A stretch of DNA of 64,000 nucleotides from Firmicutes bacterium HGW-Firmicutes-9 (GTDB lineage: Bacteria > Bacillota > Clostridia > Christensenellales > CAG-138), in contig PGZM01000002.1 in the NCBI GenBank assembly GCA_002841395.1, positions 1 through 64,000 on the forward strand, given 5' to 3'. Of the stretch, positions 49,934 through 59,323 are shown piece by piece (position 1 is the stretch's first letter; each line of letters begins with the position of its first letter). Below the pieces are notes generated by a model. That model worked only from the letters and a program-made list of their open reading frames with translations. It was not told the DNA's origin and made no database searches. The translations under genes and the position numbers were made by a program.

Positions 49934-51061
49934 ATGGTGCAGTTCTTGCGTAGATGGTTGGTGCCCCTGCTGGCAGGGTTGCTGCTGATCGGTATCGCAA
50001 TTGCGTTTATCCCCTTTTCGCGGCAGATGGAGACGCGCGCAAAGTCAGATCTCACGCTGCTGATGGATCGCGCATTTGCACGCATCGAAGCGGGCGAAAG
50101 CTTGGCCGAGCCGATGATCACGGCGCAGCAAGACAACCTTTTGAGCAAGGCAGCTGCCGTTTCGCGCTTTTTGACGCATGACGATACGCTGCTGGCGAGC
50201 GATGCGCTGGCAGCGCTTTGCGAACAGCTCTCAATCGATACAATCGATGTGGCGAATGTTGAAGGCACGCTGATTGCATCCTCAGATGCAACGCGCGTCG
50301 GCATACCGCTCGGCACACAGGAGATGTATGCCTGGGCGATGAGCGCGGCGGATGATCCGACCGCGCAGTTCACCCAGCAGGACGTCAACGATCCGACCGT
50401 GCTGTTTGCCTGCGTCGGACGCTCCGACATCGAAGGATTCGTTTTGTTGACGCGTTCGGATGCGAATGTGCGGGACGCGCTTGCGCTCTCCGGCACGGAA
50501 TCGATCACCAGCGACATGCCGTATGGCGGAGACGTACTCTTCCAGGCGGCGGAAGCGGGCGCGGACGGATTCTTCTACGAGTCCGGCAACCTCTGCCTGC
50601 GCAGAACGCAGGGCGACGTGACGCTGATTGCAGCGCGCCCGACAACGGAAGTGTTCGCGGTTCGCAGCGCGGCGATTCTCGCCTTTGGCGTTGCACTCGC
50701 GTGCATTATGATCTGCGGCGTTGCGGCGTATCTGCTTCGTCTGGAACCCGTCTGTGCAGAGGATGAGGAGCCGGAGGAGGAGCAGGAAGCTTTGCCGGAA
50801 GAGGAACAGGTTGTTGAGCCCGAACCACTCCTTGACGCTCCTGTGGAGCCGGAGCAGCCGCGTGAACGGCGAAAACTGTTCCGTAAGCGCGAGCAGATAG
50901 CTGAAGAGGAGCAGGAACAGGTCGATCCGGAAGTAGCGGAGCAGCACGAGCAATCCGTCGAGCACGCGCCGCGGCAGGTCTCCCGCGCCAGAAGACGCGC
51001 ACATGCAGAAGAGCCGGAAACGCTGAACAGCGAAGAAGGATTTGACAAGATCGTAGAGTAA
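49934..51061 (+). CDS. Two-helix membrane sensor-like protein with acidic tail
   Basis: 375 residues. Helix 1 (WLVPLLAGLLLIGIAIAFIPF, 8-28) and helix 2 (~245-267) flank a ~210-residue outside domain resembling a Cache-type sensor (VANVEGTLIASSDATRVGIPLGTQE). The cytoplasmic end has no kinase, HAMP or methyl-accepting domain; it is instead a Glu-rich low-complexity stretch (EDEEPEEEQEALPEEEQ) with basic patches. It may serve as a receptor for an unknown cytoplasmic partner. Ends at a strong terminator. Confidence 0.72.
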   Translation: MVQFLRRWLVPLLAGLLLIGIAIAFIPFSRQMETRAKSDLTLLMDRAFARIEAGESLAEPMITAQQDNLLSKAAAVSRFLTHDDTLLASDALAALCEQLSIDTIDVANVEGTLIASSDATRVGIPLGTQEMYAWAMSAADDPTAQFTQQDVNDPTVLFACVGRSDIEGFVLLTRSDANVRDALALSGTESITSDMPYGGDVLFQAAEAGADGFFYESGNLCLRRTQGDVTLIAARPTTEVFAVRSAAILAFGVALACIMICGVAAYLLRLEPVCAEDEEPEEEQEALPEEEQVVEPEPLLDAPVEPEQPRERRKLFRKREQIAEEEQEQVDPEVAEQHEQSVEHAPRQVSRARRRAHAEEPETLNSEEGFDKIVE

Positions 51062-51087
51062 TTGTGCTTTAGAAGATAGAAACAAAC

Positions 51088-51120
51088 AAAAGCCGCCCGA
51101 ACTGTCGGGCGGCTTTTGTT
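51088..51120. terminator. Bidirectional terminator
   Basis: 13-base perfect stem AAAAGCCGCCCGA (51088-51100) / TCGGGCGGCTTTT (51105-51117), tetraloop ACTG, between convergent genes. Confidence 0.92.
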
Positions 51121-51134
51121 ATACGTTCGTTGCG

Positions 51135-51962
51135 CTATTCAGTGAACGCAATGTTGACGATGACGTCAGGATCGATGGTTTTGACCACGGGCTCGAACAG
51201 CTTGAGCACCTGCGACAGAGCGGAGACATCCGCTTTGGCGAGCATATCTGCGTTGTTCAACTTCTCCTGCATGGCATCCTGAATGTTTTGCTCAAGTAGA
51301 TTCAGCTGCTCGTTGGTGAGCTTGATCTCGCCGAACGCAAACAGCGCTTTCTTCGTCTCCTCAAACACGGTCTTCTCCACATCGACGGTCACGTAGGAGA
51401 GCACCGCATGCGGAATTGAGATCGTCACGAGATTCAGCTTCTGATCAAATGTGATATCAGCCGCGGTCAGCTTGGAGAGATCAACGGTATAGACACCCAT
51501 ACCGTACGAGTGGATGATTTTCGATTTTTCAAACAATGCAAGGTTTGCAAGCGCCTGAGACACGCGGGTCGAAACCTCGACATCCTGTTCCAACACCACA
51601 AAATCGCTCTTGGTTCGGGATTCGCCGAGGATCGCGTTGGAATAATCGACCTTGTTGTAGCCCATCTCTTTGTCGGGCAACAGGCCAGAGAGGGAATCCG
51701 GAACGTCGATGTTGATGTCCGGCGAGAGGATATCCCGAATACGCGGCAAAAGGAACAGCACCGCAATTATGATTGCGATGAGAATGATGCCGCGGATAAT
51801 CCATTTGAGATGGTGCAGACGGAATTTCCGGCGTGGCTCGCGGTCGTATCGCTCGATCTCGTCGGCTTGCGCACGCCGGCTTTTACGGGTAGCTTCTTCA
51901 CGCACCGCGTTAGAGCGCGCCTCGTCTCGCACCTGATCGGCGGTCGGCTTCATGTCCGGCAT
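51135..51962 (-). CDS. DUF4230 membrane protein
   Basis: 275 residues. A ~50-residue charged cytoplasmic N-terminus, one membrane helix (WIIRGIILIAIIIAVLFLLP, about 54-73), then an outside alpha/beta domain with the DUF4230 pattern (FVVLEQDVEVSTR, SYGMGVYTVDLSKL, NLVTISIPHAVL) and a helical C-terminus. Function unknown; the type is widespread in Firmicutes. GGAGGA ribosome site. Stands alone between two terminators. Confidence 0.82.
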   Translation of the reverse strand: MPDMKPTADQVRDEARSNAVREEATRKSRRAQADEIERYDREPRRKFRLHHLKWIIRGIILIAIIIAVLFLLPRIRDILSPDINIDVPDSLSGLLPDKEMGYNKVDYSNAILGESRTKSDFVVLEQDVEVSTRVSQALANLALFEKSKIIHSYGMGVYTVDLSKLTAADITFDQKLNLVTISIPHAVLSYVTVDVEKTVFEETKKALFAFGEIKLTNEQLNLLEQNIQDAMQEKLNNADMLAKADVSALSQVLKLFEPVVKTIDPDVIVNIAFTE

Positions 51963-52129
51963 AACGCATCCTCCTGACTTGTTTTATATGTACTATAGTT
52001 TCAGTATAAAAAGCATTATGGGTTGTGTCAACGCGCTGCGCCAAACGAAACAGAACGTTTTCGCTGACGACATGTTTCAATGGATATTACATAAGAAGAA
52101 AAGATAGCAGGATCGGATAGAGACGCAAA

Positions 52130-52159
52130 AAAACCGCCCGCATTTCTGAGGACGGTTTT
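52130..52159. terminator. Terminator of the DUF1428 gene
   Basis: AAAACCG (52130-52136) pairs with CGGTTTT (52153-52159), with further inner CC/GG pairs. A and T tracts on both sides allow either direction, but the minus-strand DUF1428 gene ends 15 bases away. Confidence 0.7.
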
Positions 52160-52173
52160 AACAAACATCTGTT

Positions 52174-52551
52174 TTAGCCTTCGACTTCCGCCTGAAATCC
52201 GCCGTACATCATCTTCGACATATCAAACGGCATCGCGAAGTCCTCCATATCGCCCATCTGGCTCATTTCCTCGTTGACCTTTGCGTTGACCTCGTCGCGA
52301 TGCTCTTTCGATTTGAACACGATAAATGAAAACCATACGTCGTCGTCTTTTGAAACTCCGTTCAAATCCGAGAATGCGCGGGTCTTCATATCTCCCATCA
52401 CCAGGGGGCTTAAATCGTCGCCGCGTGTTTCATAGTATTCCAGCGCGCCGTGCTTCAACCATGAATCACGACCCATCTCTGCCATTTTTCTATATTCTTC
52501 CCGCTTGTCTTTGGGGATGATTAGCACAAATCCGTCTACATATTTTGACAT
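52174..52551 (-). CDS. DUF1428 family protein (YbaA-like)
   Basis: 125 residues with the family pattern: YVDGFVLIIPKDKREEYRKMAEMG, HGALEYYETRGDD, WFSFIVFKSKEHRDEVNAKV and a C-terminal FDMSKMMYGGFQ. It is a dimeric alpha/beta ferredoxin-like fold protein of unknown role in the ABM superfamily. GGAGG ribosome site. Confidence 0.9.
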   Translation of the reverse strand: MSKYVDGFVLIIPKDKREEYRKMAEMGRDSWLKHGALEYYETRGDDLSPLVMGDMKTRAFSDLNGVSKDDDVWFSFIVFKSKEHRDEVNAKVNEEMSQMGDMEDFAMPFDMSKMMYGGFQAEVEG

Positions 52552-52756
52552 AGCATTTTACCTCCTATGTTTCTTGACTTCATCGTATCATTTTGACATG
52601 TAATAGCAATAGCTGTTGACCGCAGATTGGTGCGCTTGTCACACAATGCCGCAAAGGGAGGGGGAGACATCCGTTGAAATTTGGATTATATATGATTTGA
52701 TATGTAAGTATATTCAAATTAGTCGCATAAATCGCGAAAAATCAAGGTTTTTTGCC

Positions 52757-52822
52757 TTGACGCACTTCGCGACCGCTGATATAATAATCGATAAATTATT
52801 GTATACAAGCATGCAAGCATGC
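52757..52822 (+). promoter_or_regulatory. Promoter and palindromic operator of the citrate synthase-like gene
   Basis: -35 TTGACG (52757-52762), 17-base spacer, -10 TATAAT (52780-52785). A perfect palindrome TTGTATACAA (52799-52808), of the GntR-operator kind, lies just past the start point, followed by two tandem AAGCATGC copies (52807-52814, 52815-52822). A repressor bound here would block transcription. Confidence 0.72.
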
Positions 52823-52838
52823 TAAGAGGAGGGGAACA

Positions 52839-54203
52839 ATGAGCAAGATCGTTTTTGATGACCACACCAACTTGTTGCGCGAGAACTACTATGAGTATGA
52901 CGTGCAAGATGTGCAGGAGGCAAACCTGTTCCCGGAAATCTTCAATTTCGACGAGGTTCCGAAGGTTGCGTTTAACCAGCGCCTCGTGCCCATGCGCATG
53001 CCGAAAGATGTTTGGATTACCGACACGACATTCCGCGACGGACAGCAGTCCCGCGCGCCGTTTACGCCGGAGCAGATCGTGCGCCTTTTTGACATGCTGC
53101 ATGAGCTCGGCGGCCCGAACGGCCTGATCCGCCAGAGCGAGTTTTTCGTTTACAGCCAGCAGGATCGTGAAGCGTTGGAGATGTGTCGCGACCGCGGCTA
53201 TCGTTTCCCGGAGATCACGACCTGGATTCGCGCGACGGAAGGCGATTTTAACCTCGTCAAAGAGCTTGGCGTACGCGAGACGGGCATCCTCGTCTCCTGC
53301 TCGGACTATCACATCTTCCACAAGATGAACCTGACCCGTAAGCAGGCGATGGACAAGTATCTCGGCGTCGTCAAGATGGCGCTGGATCGCGGCATCGTAC
53401 CGCGCTGCCACTTTGAGGACATCACCCGCGCGGACTTCTACGGCTTCGTCGTGCCGTTTGCGCACGCGCTTGCAGGGCTTTCCGAAGAAGCGGGTATCCC
53501 GATCAAGATTCGCTGCTGCGATACGCTCGGCCTCGGCGTTGCGTACCCCGGCGCGAGCCTCCCGCGCAGCGTGCCTGGCATCATCTACGGCATGCGGCAC
53601 TACGGCAACGTGCCCAGCTCACTGCTGGAATGGCACGGCCACAACGACTTCTACAAGGCTGTCTCCAACGCGACGGCTGCGTGGCTCTACGGTGCATCCG
53701 CGGCGAACTGCTCGCTGCTCGGCATCGGCGAGCGCACCGGCAACTGCCCGCTGGAAGGCATGGTCATGGAATATTGCTCGCTCCGCGGCACGACCGACGG
53801 CATGAACCTCGAGGTCATCACCGAGATCGCCGAGTTCTTTGAGAAGGACATCGGCTACGAAATCCCGCCGATGACGCCGTTTGTGGGCGCAAACTTCAAC
53901 AGCACCCGCGCGGGAATCCACGCGGACGGTCTTCTGAAAGACGAGCGCATCTACAGCATCTTTAACACGGGTAAGATCCTCAACCGTCCGGCCGAGGTCA
54001 TGGTGGACGCACACAGCGGCACCGCGGGCATCGCATACTGGATGAACACGCACATGGGCATCGACATCGATAAACGCAGCCCGGTGGTCTCCAACATCAA
54101 GGAGCGCATCGACATGCTGTACGAAGCCTGCCGCACGACCGTGATGAGCAACGCAGAGCTTGAAGCCATCGTATCGGACGAGCTTGCCAGAGACGTGAAA
54201 TAA
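52839..54203 (+). CDS. Re-citrate synthase / homocitrate synthase-like enzyme
   Basis: 454 residues. DRE-TIM-type acyltransferase barrel with the metal/base motif TDTTFRDGQQ (61-70) and the HxH metal site in EWHGHNDFY. The N-terminal extension (NYYEYDVQDVQEANLFPEIF, EVPKVAFNQRLVP) and QSEFFVYSQQDREALE are features I associate with the Re-type citrate synthases of Clostridium kluyveri and syntrophs, rather than LeuA, and the LeuA regulatory domain is absent. It would condense acetyl-CoA and oxaloacetate to citrate, feeding glutamate synthesis. AAGAGGAGGGG ribosome site. A homocitrate or related role cannot be excluded. Confidence 0.75.
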   Translation: MSKIVFDDHTNLLRENYYEYDVQDVQEANLFPEIFNFDEVPKVAFNQRLVPMRMPKDVWITDTTFRDGQQSRAPFTPEQIVRLFDMLHELGGPNGLIRQSEFFVYSQQDREALEMCRDRGYRFPEITTWIRATEGDFNLVKELGVRETGILVSCSDYHIFHKMNLTRKQAMDKYLGVVKMALDRGIVPRCHFEDITRADFYGFVVPFAHALAGLSEEAGIPIKIRCCDTLGLGVAYPGASLPRSVPGIIYGMRHYGNVPSSLLEWHGHNDFYKAVSNATAAWLYGASAANCSLLGIGERTGNCPLEGMVMEYCSLRGTTDGMNLEVITEIAEFFEKDIGYEIPPMTPFVGANFNSTRAGIHADGLLKDERIYSIFNTGKILNRPAEVMVDAHSGTAGIAYWMNTHMGIDIDKRSPVVSNIKERIDMLYEACRTTVMSNAELEAIVSDELARDVK

Positions 54204-54225
54204 GCGACAGAAGCGATAACAAACA

Positions 54226-54262
54226 AAAGAGCGGATCGAATCGATCCGCTCTTTGTGTTTTT
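54226..54262. terminator. Bidirectional terminator
   Basis: AAAGAGCGGATCGA (54226-54239) and TCGATCCGCTCTTT (54241-54254) form a nearly continuous palindrome between convergent genes, with A/T tracts either side. Confidence 0.9.
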
Positions 54263-54269
54263 TGGTTTG

Positions 54270-55316
54270 CTAGGCTGCCTTGACTTTTGTCCAGGCGTCG
54301 GAGAACACCTTGACGAAGTCGCCGAGATCCTGGAAGATCTGGCAGCGGTCAAGCACGTCCTGCGGGGGATTGTAGGTCGGGTCTTCGGCATAGGACGGAT
54401 CCATCAGCTTGAGCGCTTCCGCGTTCGGGGTGGAGAAGCCGATGTAGTCCGAGTTCTGCGCGGCAACCTGTGCATCGCATAGGAAGTTGATGAACTGCTC
54501 CGCTTCCGCCGTGTGTTGGGAAGACTTCGGGATGATGATGTTGTCAAACCAGACGTTGCTGCCCTCCTGCGGAACGGCATAGGCGAGGTCGGGGTTTTCG
54601 GAGATGCAGTAGACCGCGTCGCCGGAGTAGACTACGCCCATCGCCGCGCTGCCGTTGATCAGCTCCATCTTGATGTCGTCGGTGAGGTAGGCGCGCACGA
54701 GCGGCTTCTGCGCAATCAGTGCTTCCTGCGCGGCGAGCACATCCGCTTCGCTGCGGGTGTTGATGTCCATACCGAGCTTCTTGAGCGTGATGCCGATGGT
54801 ATCGCGCATGCTGTCATACATCAAAATCTGGCCTGCATACTTCTCGTCCCAGAGGATGTTCCAGCTGTCCACGGGGTCGCTGACCATCGTGGTGTTGTAG
54901 AGGATACCGACCGTGCCCCACATATACGGCACGCTGTAGGTGTTGCCCGGATCGAACGAGAGATCCATAAACCGCGGGTCGATGTTTTTCAGGTTCGGGA
55001 TGTTCTCCTTGTTGATGGCGTACAGCAGATCGTCCGCAACGAGCTTCTCAATGAGATAGTCCGAGGGGAAGCAGACGTCGTAGATGTTGTCTTTCGAGGC
55101 GAGCTTGACGAGCATCTCTTCGTTGCTGGTCATGGTCGTGTACTTGACAGAGATGCCGGTTTCGTCTTCAAACTGCCTGAGCAGTTCGGGGTCGATATAG
55201 TCGCCCCAGTTGAGCACGTTGAGCGTGACCTTGCTGCTTTCGCCGCCGCAAGCGACGAGCGAGAGCGACAGCGCGAGGGCAAGCGCTATGCAGATGATCG
55301 TTTTCCAGAGTTTCAT
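54270..55316 (-). CDS. potD: Spermidine/putrescine-binding lipoprotein
   Basis: 348 residues. Signal peptide with lipobox LVAC at Cys23, then the periplasmic-binding-protein fold typical of PotD/PotF: LNVLNWGDYIDPELLRQFEDE, VCFPSDYLIEKLV, VPYMWGTVGILYN, WFDNIIIPKSSQHTAEAEQFINF. It captures polyamines outside the membrane and delivers them to PotBC. AGGAGGAAAT ribosome site. Last gene of the minus-strand pot operon, 70 bases after potC. Confidence 0.93.
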   Translation of the reverse strand: MKLWKTIICIALALALSLSLVACGGESSKVTLNVLNWGDYIDPELLRQFEDETGISVKYTTMTSNEEMLVKLASKDNIYDVCFPSDYLIEKLVADDLLYAINKENIPNLKNIDPRFMDLSFDPGNTYSVPYMWGTVGILYNTTMVSDPVDSWNILWDEKYAGQILMYDSMRDTIGITLKKLGMDINTRSEADVLAAQEALIAQKPLVRAYLTDDIKMELINGSAAMGVVYSGDAVYCISENPDLAYAVPQEGSNVWFDNIIIPKSSQHTAEAEQFINFLCDAQVAAQNSDYIGFSTPNAEALKLMDPSYAEDPTYNPPQDVLDRCQIFQDLGDFVKVFSDAWTKVKAA

Positions 55317-55386
55317 GTTTATTTCCTCCTGTGTTTGTTGAAGAATGAGTAATCGTATTCGCCGCGAAACGGCGGGGGTATCTTTA

Positions 55387-56196
55387 TTATCGCTTCAAGC
55401 CGACTTTTTTACTCTGCAGCTCGGCATTGCGTTCTTCACGGATGCTCTTGAGGTTGACGATGAGCAGCAGCGTGACGACCGGCACAAAGATGATTGTCGA
55501 AAGCGCGGGGTTGACGCCGCGTCGTGCGGTCGCGTAGATATACATCGAAAGGTTATCCACGCCGTTTCCGGCAAAGAAGCTGATCACGAAATCATCCAGC
55601 GAGAGCGTGAACGCCATGATCAAACCTGAGACGATGCCCGGCATGATATCCGGGATGACCACCTTCTGGATCGCCTGCATGGGCGTGCACCCAAGATCGA
55701 GCGCCGCTTCGTAAAGCATGTCAGAGCTTTGCCGGAGCTTGGGCAGCACGGAGAAGATCACGTATGGCAGGTTGAAGGTGATGTGTGCAATCAACAGCCG
55801 CGTGTAGCCGTCTCTCAGCCCCACGAACAGGAACAGCAGCATCAGCGAGATGCCCGTCACGAGGTCGGGGTTGACCATTGGCAGCTGGGAGATGTTCTCC
55901 AGCAGCAGCCGGTCGCGCCGTTTCATGGCGTGCAGACCGATGGCTGCGAGCGTGCCGAGCACAGTTGCGACAATCGACGAGATCGCGGCGACAGAGAGCG
56001 TCACCACCAGCGCATCCGTGATCTCCGGCGTGCGGAACAGCTGCACATACCAGTCAAACGTAAATCCCGTCCAGTTGCCGAGCGTCTTGCTCTGGTTGAA
56101 CGAGTATACGATCAAAATCAGGATCGGCGCGTAGAGGAACACGAGCATCAGGCCCAGATACGTGCCGGAAAAGAACTTCTTCAGGCGGTTTACCAT
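55387..56196 (-). CDS. potC: Spermidine/putrescine ABC transporter permease
   Basis: 269 residues with six membrane helices. The permease EAA-type coupling motif appears at EAALDLGCTPMQAIQKVVIPDIMPGI. Typical PotC ending with SLDDFVISFFAGN. Starts within the end of potB (seven-base overlap), so the two are coupled. The start [26 protein letters not shown] is of the usual PotC/YdcV kind. Confidence 0.93.
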   Translation of the reverse strand: MVNRLKKFFSGTYLGLMLVFLYAPILILIVYSFNQSKTLGNWTGFTFDWYVQLFRTPEITDALVVTLSVAAISSIVATVLGTLAAIGLHAMKRRDRLLLENISQLPMVNPDLVTGISLMLLFLFVGLRDGYTRLLIAHITFNLPYVIFSVLPKLRQSSDMLYEAALDLGCTPMQAIQKVVIPDIMPGIVSGLIMAFTLSLDDFVISFFAGNGVDNLSMYIYATARRGVNPALSTIIFVPVVTLLLIVNLKSIREERNAELQSKKVGLKR

Positions 56197-57017
56197 AGTC
56201 TTCCGCCTCCTTCATCGCTGGTCGTTCGCTCGGCTTTTTTCATGAACGTCATCGAGATCAGCACGAATGCCAGTAGGATGATCGACAGCGCGCTGCCCGT
56301 GCTCCAGCTTTGCTCCGTGATGAATTTCATATAGATCAGATCGCCGTAGAGCATCGTTTTGCCGCCGCCGAGCAGCTGTGAGATCGCAAACGTCGTCGTG
56401 CTGGGGATAAACACCATGGTCACGCCCGAGATGATGCCCGGCATAGAGAGCGGGAACACCACCTTGAGGAACGTCTTTGCGGGGTTTGCGCCGAGGTCTG
56501 CCGCGGCTTCGATATAGCTCTTGTCGAGCTTGATCAGCGTGGTGTAGATCGGCAGGATCATAAACGGCAAAAAGTTATAGACCATGCCGAGGAGCACCGC
56601 ACTCTCGGTATAGAGAATCTTCGTAAACGCGCTGAGAAGCACTTTCCACGCGTAGGTGCGCAGCAGGAAGTTCATCCACATCGGCACGATAAAGAATACG
56701 GACAAAAGCGCCGCCGATGTCTTTTTCATCTGCGAAAGCAGGTATGCAACCGGATATCCCAACAGTAAACACAGGATCGTCGTATACAGCGCAAAGCGCA
56801 CGGAGTCGATCAGCACTTTCAGGTTATCCCAGCTTGCCGCCTGTACGATGTTTTCCACCGTGATGCCGCCGTCATTGGTAAACGCGTAGTAGAGGATCAG
56901 CAGCATGGGCGCGAGAATAAACACCGCCATCCAGAGGACGTACGGATAGGCGAATACGCTCCTGCGGATGCGCATTCCCTTCGCGAGCTTTTCTTTGATG
57001 GACTTAGTTTGCTTCAT
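56190..57017 (-). CDS. potB: Spermidine/putrescine ABC transporter permease
   Basis: 275 residues with six membrane helices and the coupling motif [27 protein letters not shown] basic N-terminal stretch ([16 protein letters not shown]) precedes helix 1. It overlaps potA by 14 bases. It forms the translocation pore with PotC. Confidence 0.93.
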   Translation of the reverse strand: MKQTKSIKEKLAKGMRIRRSVFAYPYVLWMAVFILAPMLLILYYAFTNDGGITVENIVQAASWDNLKVLIDSVRFALYTTILCLLLGYPVAYLLSQMKKTSAALLSVFFIVPMWMNFLLRTYAWKVLLSAFTKILYTESAVLLGMVYNFLPFMILPIYTTLIKLDKSYIEAAADLGANPAKTFLKVVFPLSMPGIISGVTMVFIPSTTTFAISQLLGGGKTMLYGDLIYMKFITEQSWSTGSALSIILLAFVLISMTFMKKAERTTSDEGGGRLW

Positions 57018-58383
57018 TTGCGCTCACCGCGATCTTATCTGCCGCAACAGAGATGCCGATTTCCTCGCCGGATTCCATGTATTCCGGTGAATAGGCGATC
57101 CAGTCCTCTTCGCCGCAACCGATTGTGACCTCATAGTGCGTGCCGAGGAACATGCACGCGCGCACCACGCCGGTAAGTCCGCTCTCTTCCGGCGGGATGA
57201 GCTGCACGTCGACAGGCGCAATTGCAACCAGCACATCGTCCTTGGTTTCAAACGATTCCAAGCCGTTGCAGGCGAAGCGATGGTCGAGCAACTCAATTTC
57301 TCCATCTTCGGGATAGGCGACCGCGTCGAAGAGATTGGTCTGCTGCGTTTTCTTCATAATATGAATCGCGTCCGGCGGGATCGAGATGCCGACCACCTGC
57401 CCGCGCTCCACAAAGTCCGTGGTCTGGATGACCCATTCGTAACCGCCGCAATCGACGTCCACTTCATAATGCACGCCCATGAACACGACGGAGACGGCCT
57501 TGCCGAACACGCGCGCGCCCTCGGCGGGGACGATGTCGATGTCCTCCGGGCGGACGACGACGTCCACCTCGGTGTTCTTGCCAAAACCCTTGTCCACGCA
57601 ATCATAGACCACGCCGTTCATGCGCACCTTGTAGTCCTGCAGCATAATGCCGGGGATGATGTTGCTTTCTCCGATGAAGTCCGCGACAAACGGGTTCTTC
57701 GGCTCGTTGTAGATGTCCGTCGGGGTGCCGATTTGCTGGATCACGCCGTCTTTTAGCACCACGATGGTATCGCTCATGGTCAACGCCTCTTCCTGATCGT
57801 GCGTGACGTAGATAAACGTAATGCCAAGCCGCTGCTGCATGTTCTTGAGCTCGACCTGCATCTCTTTGCGCAGCTTGAGGTCAAGTGCGCCGAGCGGTTC
57901 GTCGAGCAGGAGCACCTGCGGCTCGTTGACCAGCGCGCGGGCGATGGCGACGCGCTGCTGCTGTCCGCCGGAGAGCTGCTCGACATAGCGCGAGCCGTAA
58001 CCTTTCAGGTTGACGAGCTCCAGCATGGCGTCTACTTTTTGCTTGATCGTTTCTTTATCGACGTTTTTCAGCTTGAGACCGAACGCGATGTTGTCCGCAA
58101 CGTTGAGGTGCGGAAACAGGGCATATTTTTGAAACACGGTGTTGACGCGGCGGAGGTACGGCGGCGTGTTTGCGATGTCCACGCCGTCCATCTCAATGCG
58201 CCCTTCGTCCGGCATGATGAAGCCCGCGATGAGGCGGAGCATCGTCGTTTTGCCGCAGCCGGAAGGGCCGAGCAGCGTTAGAAACTCTCCGTCCTTGATA
58301 TAGAGATCGACATGCGAAAGCGCGACGTCTCCGCCGTAGAGTTTCGATACGTCGATAAGCTCGATGAGATGTTTGTCCTTCAT
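57004..58383 (-). CDS. potA: Spermidine/putrescine ABC transporter ATPase with two TOBE-like domains
   Basis: 459 residues, about 90-100 longer than a usual PotA. Walker A GPSGCGKT (39-46), signature LSGGQQQR (137-144), Walker B LLLDEP (158-163). After the ATPase there are two similar regulatory units: one around [20 protein letters not shown] with [16 protein letters not shown], and one around [17 protein letters not shown] with [17 protein letters not shown] read these as tandem TOBE domains, likely able to bind polyamine or another ligand. AAGGAG ribosome site. First transporter gene after the regulator. Confidence 0.93.
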   Translation of the reverse strand: MKDKHLIELIDVSKLYGGDVALSHVDLYIKDGEFLTLLGPSGCGKTTMLRLIAGFIMPDEGRIEMDGVDIANTPPYLRRVNTVFQKYALFPHLNVADNIAFGLKLKNVDKETIKQKVDAMLELVNLKGYGSRYVEQLSGGQQQRVAIARALVNEPQVLLLDEPLGALDLKLRKEMQVELKNMQQRLGITFIYVTHDQEEALTMSDTIVVLKDGVIQQIGTPTDIYNEPKNPFVADFIGESNIIPGIMLQDYKVRMNGVVYDCVDKGFGKNTEVDVVVRPEDIDIVPAEGARVFGKAVSVVFMGVHYEVDVDCGGYEWVIQTTDFVERGQVVGISIPPDAIHIMKKTQQTNLFDAVAYPEDGEIELLDHRFACNGLESFETKDDVLVAIAPVDVQLIPPEESGLTGVVRACMFLGTHYEVTIGCGEEDWIAYSPEYMESGEEIGISVAADKIAVSANEAN

Positions 58384-58454
58384 GTACCTGCTCCTTCAAA
58401 TCGTTGCGGCAAACGGTAATTCGCTCACCGGAAAAATGCCTGTTTGGTTACCGA

Positions 58455-58991
58455 CTAAAAGCTCGGCGGGGTGCTGACCCAGAGCACGCGCGCCTCGGCC
58501 TTGCCCTGATTGATCAGATAATGCACGCGCGTCGGGTGAAAATAAAAGCTGCCGCCTTTTTTGAGGCGATAACGCTGTTCGCCCAGCACAAGCGTAACGC
58601 TGCCGGAGAGCACATAGCCGAACTCCTCGCCTTCATGCGGGTCGTCCTCCGCGCCGCTGACGCCGGCGGGGATGGTGACGAGGATGGGTTCGAGTGCGTT
58701 TTTTTGCGCGTTGGTGACGAGCCACTGGATCGTGTATCCGTCCGCTTCTTCCTTGACGAACATGTCTTCCGTGCTGTAGGCGACCTGTTCCTCCTGTGTT
58801 TCGCGGAAAAAGCCCGCGACGTCGGTTCCGAGCGCCGCGAGGATATCCATGAGCGTGGCAATAGAGGGGGAGGTCAGATCCCGCTCGAGCTGGGAGATGA
58901 ACCCCTTGGTCAGCTCCGTGCGGGCGGCGAGCTCCTCCTGCGTCAATCCGCGTTGCAATCGCAGCTGTTTGATCTTGACGCCGATCTCCAT
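58455..58991 (-). CDS. XRE-cupin transcriptional regulator of the pot operon (PuuR-like)
   Basis: 178 residues. Helix-turn-helix at about 5-60 (IKQLRLQRGLTQEELAARTELTKGFISQLERDLTSPSIATL), then a C-terminal cupin (PHEGEEFGYVLSGSVTLVLGEQRYRLKKGGSFYFHPTRVHYLIN). This is the PuuR-type polyamine-responsive repressor layout. It leads the pot genes, 71 bases before potA, and its own promoter carries repeated GTTTA/TAAAC half-sites, so self-regulation by polyamine level is likely. Confidence 0.9.
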   Translation of the reverse strand: MEIGVKIKQLRLQRGLTQEELAARTELTKGFISQLERDLTSPSIATLMDILAALGTDVAGFFRETQEEQVAYSTEDMFVKEEADGYTIQWLVTNAQKNALEPILVTIPAGVSGAEDDPHEGEEFGYVLSGSVTLVLGEQRYRLKKGGSFYFHPTRVHYLINQGKAEARVLWVSTPPSF

Positions 58992-59007
58992 TTCAGTCTA
59001 CCACCTC

Positions 59008-59066
59008 TAAACTTATTGTTTACAGTCACTAAACGGAATTAAACCAAATTGTGCATAAAAAGTCAA
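59008..59066 (-). promoter_or_regulatory. pot operon promoter and operator
   Basis: On the minus strand: -35 TTGACT (59061-59066), 17-base spacer, -10 TTTAAT (59038-59043). Just downstream three alternating half-sites, GTTTA (complement of 59030-59034), TAAAC (59018-59022) and GTTTA (59008-59012), form two overlapping inverted repeats over the start point: a good operator for the XRE-cupin protein. Confidence 0.75.
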
Positions 59067-59230
59067 TGATTTTCGGTGATTTTTTCACGGAAACCAGGCG
59101 TGTTTTCGCCTCGATTTTTCCCACAAAAAACGCGCGCGAAAATCGTCTCAAAAAAGCCCGAGAACAGGCGGTTTTTCTGGATTGTTGCAACTTGTTTACA
59201 TATCTGCTGTTTCGATGCTTTTGTGCGCTC

Positions 59231-59259
59231 TTGCGCATGTGTTTTTTACGTGTTACACT
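59231..59259 (+). promoter_or_regulatory. Promoter of the hydrolase-like gene
   Basis: -35 TTGCGC (59231-59236), 17-base spacer, -10 TACACT (59254-59259), 65 bases before the start codon. The intervening 59067-59230 is AT-rich and shows no gene I can support. Confidence 0.6.
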
Positions 59260-59323
59260 CGAATAGAAAACAACTAGGAACAGGGGAACTGAACATACGG
59301 GTTTTTGAGAAGGGGAGAGAATC

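Noticed and set aside
52616..52825. 69-codon plus-strand frame before the citrate synthase-like gene
   Set aside because: It contains the promoter and operator of that gene and lacks a ribosome site.
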